Assembly (NCBI GenBank): GCA_040880405.1
Contig: JBBDIM010000137.1
Location: 1 to 19,482 of the forward strand
Reading direction: 5' to 3'
DNA length: 19,482 bases
Source: JBBDIM01 sp040880405
Lineage (GTDB): Bacteria; Planctomycetota; Planctomycetia; Pirellulales; Pirellulaceae
Shown: one piece after another, positions 15,350 to 19,482 of the stretch
Position numbering within the stretch: position 1 is the first letter of the stretch
How the letters are laid out: the number at the start of each line of letters is the position of its first letter
Made by a program: the position numbers and the translations under genes
The notes under the pieces: generated by a model
Seen by the model: the letters and a program-made list of their open reading frames with translations, nothing else
The model's database searches: none
What the model was told of the DNA's origin: nothing

Positions 15350-16534
15350 TTAAATCCCCATCTCCCGCCGCACCTCTCCAAACATCCTCACCGCGAAATC
15401 CAAATCCTCCGCCGTATGGGCCGCTGAGACTTGCGTGCGGATGCGGGCCTTGCCTTGAGGGACGACCGGGAAGAAGAAGCCGATCACGTAGATTCCCTTT
15501 TCGAGCAGGCGGCGCGACATTTCCTGGGCGAGTTTGGCGTCGCCCAGCATCACCGGGACGATTGGATGTTCGCCCGGTAGGAGCGTGAGTCCTGCCTTTT
15601 CCAGGCCCTCGCGGAACCGGGCGGTGTTTTCCGCCAAGCGGTCTCTGAGGGTGGTGCTTTCCGTGATCAACGACAGGGCCTTGAGCGAACCGGCCACCAC
15701 CGGCGGAGCGACCGAGTTGGAAAACAGGTAAGGCCGCGAGCGTTGCCGCAAGAGGTCGATGATCTCCTGACGGCCACTGGTGTACCCGCCGCTGGCCCCA
15801 CCCAACGCCTTGCCGAGCGTCCCGGTCATGATGTCGATCCGCTCAATCACGTCGAAATGCTCGTGCGTGCCGCGGCCAGTGGGGCCGACGAAGCCGACCG
15901 CGTGCGAATCATCGACCATCACCAGGGCGTCGTACTTATCGGCCAGTTCGCAAATCACCGGGAGGTTGGCCAGGTAACCATCCATCGAGAAGACCCCATC
16001 GGTCGCGATCAGGCGGAACCGAGCGTCCTTGGCCGCTTTGAGCTGCTCCTCCAGGTCCGCCATCTCGCTATTGCGATAGCGGAACCGCTTCGCTTTACAA
16101 AGCCGGACCCCATCGATGATGCTGGCGTGGTTCAGCTCGTCCGAGATGATCGCGTCCTCGGCGGTCAGCAAGGTCTCGAACAGCCCTCCGTTGGCGTCGA
16201 AGCAGGAGGAGTACAGGATGGTGTCCTCGGTTCCCAGGAACTGGCTGAGCTTCGCTTCTAGCTCGGTATGCTGCGACTGAGTACCGCAGATAAACCGGAC
16301 CGATGAGAGCCCGAATCCCCATTGGTCCAAGGCTTTCTTGGCTGCCGCAACCACCTCGGGATGATCCGACAGACCCAGATAGTTGTTGGCGCACAGATTA
16401 AGCATCTTGGCCCCATCGGCCAATGTCACATGGGTATCCTGGGGCGATTGAATAAGCCGTTCCCGTTTGTAGAGCCCGGCCGATTCGATCTCCGCAAGTT
16501 GCTGCTTTAGGTGCTGCTGAAAACGCTGCGACAT
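15350..16534 (-). CDS. kbl: 2-amino-3-ketobutyrate CoA ligase (glycine C-acetyltransferase)
   Basis: A PLP enzyme that cleaves 2-amino-3-ketobutyrate with CoA into glycine and acetyl-CoA, completing threonine breakdown started by Tdh. The 394-residue product matches the usual 397-398. It shows NYLGLSDHP (51-59), the PLP Asp-Ser-His region DDSHAVGF (208-215) and the PLP lysine in TGTLGKALGG (Lys242). The gene begins 15 bases after tdh. Its AGGAG sequence starts inside the tdh TAG stop codon, and a second AAAGGAA lies closer to the ATG, so translation is probably coupled. Other alpha-oxoamine synthases (BioF, HemA) are less likely given the adjacent tdh. Confidence 0.95.
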   Translation of the reverse strand: MSQRFQQHLKQQLAEIESAGLYKRERLIQSPQDTHVTLADGAKMLNLCANNYLGLSDHPEVVAAAKKALDQWGFGLSSVRFICGTQSQHTELEAKLSQFLGTEDTILYSSCFDANGGLFETLLTAEDAIISDELNHASIIDGVRLCKAKRFRYRNSEMADLEEQLKAAKDARFRLIATDGVFSMDGYLANLPVICELADKYDALVMVDDSHAVGFVGPTGRGTHEHFDVIERIDIMTGTLGKALGGASGGYTSGRQEIIDLLRQRSRPYLFSNSVAPPVVAGSLKALSLITESTTLRDRLAENTARFREGLEKAGLTLLPGEHPIVPVMLGDAKLAQEMSRRLLEKGIYVIGFFFPVVPQGKARIRTQVSAAHTAEDLDFAVRMFGEVRREMGI

Positions 16535-16549
16535 GGTGATTCCTTTCTC

Positions 16550-17578
<1,029 letters not shown>

Positions 17579-17606
17579 GCCGCGAGTTCTTCCGAGTTGG
17601 TTGGGG

Positions 17607-19205
17607 TTACGGTTGGGATTGATTCAATCGCTGGGCTGCCTGTCGAGCCGGCCAAGGCAAGACGCCTACCTCCTGCGCCCACGAATCCCAGGCGGCCGCA
17701 AGGGTGCGGACCTTCTCGGGATGGTCGTCGGCCAGGTTGTTGGTTTCACTCCGGTCAAGGGAGAGATTGTAAAGTTGCCAAGGACGACCGCGGGGCCCGA
17801 CCAGTTTGAAGTCACCGGCTCGGACCGCTCGGTTCCCCTCATGTTCCCAGAAAATGGGGTCGCGTGAAAAGGTCCCTCCCTCAAACGCACTGACTAAACT
17901 TTTGCCAGCCAGGGGAAACGTCGGCTGATCGGCCCTGGTTTCAGGGTATTTGGCGTCGGCCAACTCCAGGCAGGTCGGCATCAAGTCGATCACATGCCCC
18001 ACCTGCTTTTCCCACTCTCCACGGCGCGAGATCCCGGCCGGCCAGTGAACCACCAACGGCGACGAAATGCCCCCCTCGTGCGTGCTGATCTTGAACTTCC
18101 GGAGCGGCGTGTCGCAGGCGTTTGCCCACCCGAGCCCGGCCGAGGCATATGTGGTTGGAGTGCCGATTTCCGCCTCTTGGTTCCCGCGGCGAAAGCCGGT
18201 CAGACCCCCTTCCGCGGAACAGCCGTTGTCGGAGAGGAACATGATCACGGTGTTCTCGAAGGCACCTTTCGCTTTCAATTTTTCGACCAACCGGCCCACG
18301 TTTTGGTCGATCGAATCGACCTGAGCGGCATATACCGCCATCCGCAGGGCCAGGTCTTCCTGTTGCTGGGCCGACATTTCGTCCCACGGTTTCGACATCT
18401 GATCGCGGCGGCTCAACTTCCACGACTCGTCCGCCAGGCCGATCTCACGCTGTTTCGCGAACCGGGCTTTCCGCATCGCATCCCAGCCGGCGGTGTATTT
18501 TTCGCGGTACTTGTCAATGTCTTCCGGCTTCGCCTGCAGCGGCCAATGGGGCGAGATATGGGCAAAGTACAGGAAGAACGGTTTTTCCTCTTCCGTCGAC
18601 TCGTCGATAAACTTTAGGGCGTAGTCGGTGAAGAGGTCGGTGCAGTAGGCCTCGTCCGGGAAGGGGACCTCGTCGTTGCCCAGCGTGACAAACAACTTGC
18701 GAAAGTCGAGCGACTCCTTGAAATAAAACCCGCCGCCACTGGGTGTCCCGAAAAACTTGTCGAAGCCGCGATCGAGCGGCCATTTCCCTTTCTGGCTGCC
18801 GACATGCCATTTGCCGACCGCCAGCGTGTTGTACCCCGCCGGACGGAGGGCCTCGGCGATCGTCACGCTCTGCTCGCGTAAGTATCCCTGGTAGGCCGGG
18901 ACCCCATAATCACCCACCATGTGCCCGATCCCCGCCTGATGCTGGTAAAGTCCAGTCAGCAGGGCCGCTCGAGTCGGACAACAACGGGCCGTGTTGTAGA
19001 ACTGCGTGAAACGGATCCCACCGGCGGCCAACGCATCGAGGTTGGGTGTTTCAATCTCGCCGCCGTAACAGCCGATATCGGAGAACCCGAGATCGTCGGC
19101 CATCATAATGATGATGTTCGGACGTGGCGGAGATTTTTCCTCTGCCATCGTCATTTGGCTAAATAAGCAGCACAAGATGCAATTTAAGAACATGGCGCGG
19201 TGCAT
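17607..19205 (-). CDS. Secreted sulfatase (arylsulfatase family)
   Basis: A predicted formylglycine-dependent sulfate-ester hydrolase, exported by the Sec pathway. The ATG at 19205 gives 532 residues. It has a GGAG ribosome-binding site 8 bases upstream, and a signal peptide follows (MHRAMFLNCILCCLF, with likely cleavage after MTMA near residue 21). An in-frame start 99 bases upstream lacks these features. The active-site motif C-x-P-x-R is CCPTR at 75-79, with Cys75 as the residue converted to formylglycine. MMADDLG (34-40) gives metal-binding Asp37-Asp38. GKWHVG and the later FLSDNG supply the usual Lys/His and Asp/Asn residues. The C-terminal part matches the common planctomycete form. It would need a formylglycine-generating enzyme, not in this window. 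Substrate is unknown; sulfated algal polysaccharides are typical for the phylum. It lies just upstream of tdh-kbl. Confidence 0.93.
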   Translation of the reverse strand: MHRAMFLNCILCCLFSQMTMAEEKSPPRPNIIIMMADDLGFSDIGCYGGEIETPNLDALAAGGIRFTQFYNTARCCPTRAALLTGLYQHQAGIGHMVGDYGVPAYQGYLREQSVTIAEALRPAGYNTLAVGKWHVGSQKGKWPLDRGFDKFFGTPSGGGFYFKESLDFRKLFVTLGNDEVPFPDEAYCTDLFTDYALKFIDESTEEEKPFFLYFAHISPHWPLQAKPEDIDKYREKYTAGWDAMRKARFAKQREIGLADESWKLSRRDQMSKPWDEMSAQQQEDLALRMAVYAAQVDSIDQNVGRLVEKLKAKGAFENTVIMFLSDNGCSAEGGLTGFRRGNQEAEIGTPTTYASAGLGWANACDTPLRKFKISTHEGGISSPLVVHWPAGISRRGEWEKQVGHVIDLMPTCLELADAKYPETRADQPTFPLAGKSLVSAFEGGTFSRDPIFWEHEGNRAVRAGDFKLVGPRGRPWQLYNLSLDRSETNNLADDHPEKVRTLAAAWDSWAQEVGVLPWPARQAAQRLNQSQP

Positions 19206-19352
19206 GGTGGGGACTCCAAACAGGATGCGGGACTGGTGGTCTTGGGGATTCCTACTGTTTATACTCCCCCTCCAGACCGGATGAAATCCTCCGCGACCAA
19301 GCAATCACCCAATCCAGCAAAGCGACGTCCCCTTCCGCGAGAAAACCAGATC
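19206..19352. promoter_or_regulatory. Divergent promoter region, sulfatase and VOC gene
   Basis: A 147-base gap between outward-facing genes. For the sulfatase a TATAAA box (minus strand, 19258-19263) lies 53 bases upstream of the start codon, but no good -35 box accompanies it. Nothing clear is seen for the plus-strand gene. Confidence 0.3.
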
Positions 19353-19482
19353 ATGCCCCAACCGCTGGCCCTACAAGCCGTCCATCACTTGGCCGTTCAA
19401 GTCCGCGAGACCGCGCGGAGCGTGGCCTTCTACCGCGATGTGCTGGGCTTCCGCGAACTCCAGCGACCGGGGTTCGATTTTT
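19353..19482 (+). CDS. VOC-superfamily (glyoxalase/bleomycin-resistance fold) protein, partial
   Basis: Only the first 43 codons are present; the gene runs off the window. The visible part reads as the first beta-alpha-beta unit of a VOC fold: AVHHLAVQV (9-17), where one of the two histidines would be the first metal ligand, then SVAFYRDVLGFREL (23-36), a classic helix and second strand. Members include glyoxalase I, extradiol dioxygenases and resistance proteins; which one cannot be told from this fragment. An in-frame ATG at 19281 would add 24 residues rich in Ser, Pro, Arg and Lys; I prefer 19353 because the fold starts immediately after it, but neither has a clear ribosome-binding site. 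Confidence 0.75.
   Translation, partial: MPQPLALQAVHHLAVQVRETARSVAFYRDVLGFRELQRPGFDF

Overview
The window looks like chromosomal DNA from a high-GC planctomycete, most likely of the Pirellulales/Pirellulaceae type. The evidence is a sulfatase with the C-x-P-x-R active-site motif, a Tat-exported Gfo/Idh/MocA oxidoreductase with the TPDHMH signature common in that phylum, widely spaced genes with weak Shine-Dalgarno sequences, and an aspartate kinase with four ACT domains. The genus cannot be fixed from the sequence alone.

Layout. Positions 1-152 hold two related hairpins and no gene. Positions 153-6166 (minus strand) encode the whole pyruvate dehydrogenase complex: lpdA (E3), then aceE (homodimer-type E1), then aceF (E2). 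The ~300-base region between lpdA and aceE holds a striking palindrome. Upstream of lpdA is a stand-alone rpsD (S4) with its own intrinsic terminator. A ~500-base divergent intergenic region separates rpsD from the plus-strand Tat-dependent oxidoreductase, which ends in a near-perfect intrinsic terminator. Positions 8991-13446 (minus) form an aspartate-family amino-acid cluster: hom, an ApgM-type phosphotransfer/mutase enzyme and lysC. A plus-strand alkaline-phosphatase-superfamily phosphodiesterase (13779-15332) converges on a minus-strand group of sulfatase, tdh and kbl (19205-15350). The first 43 codons of a VOC/glyoxalase-fold gene run off the right edge.

How the genes fit together. AceE, AceF and LpdA convert pyruvate to acetyl-CoA. 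LysC and Hom take aspartate to homoserine, and the ApgM-like protein between them is a good candidate for the missing homoserine kinase, although it may be a phosphoglycerate mutase. Tdh and Kbl break threonine down to glycine and acetyl-CoA, so synthesis and degradation of threonine lie within 10 kb of each other. The sulfatase, the oxidoreductase and the phosphodiesterase are typical of the large planctomycete hydrolase/oxidoreductase repertoire, and their substrates cannot be read from the sequence.

I found no CRISPR array, transposase, integrase, phage gene, toxin-antitoxin pair, tRNA or rRNA, and no convincing new defence or biosynthetic system. The points worth a second look are gene-context and regulatory ones: the ApgM assignment, the four-ACT kinase, the sulfatase-tdh-kbl arrangement, the aceE leader palindrome and the paired hairpins at the left edge.
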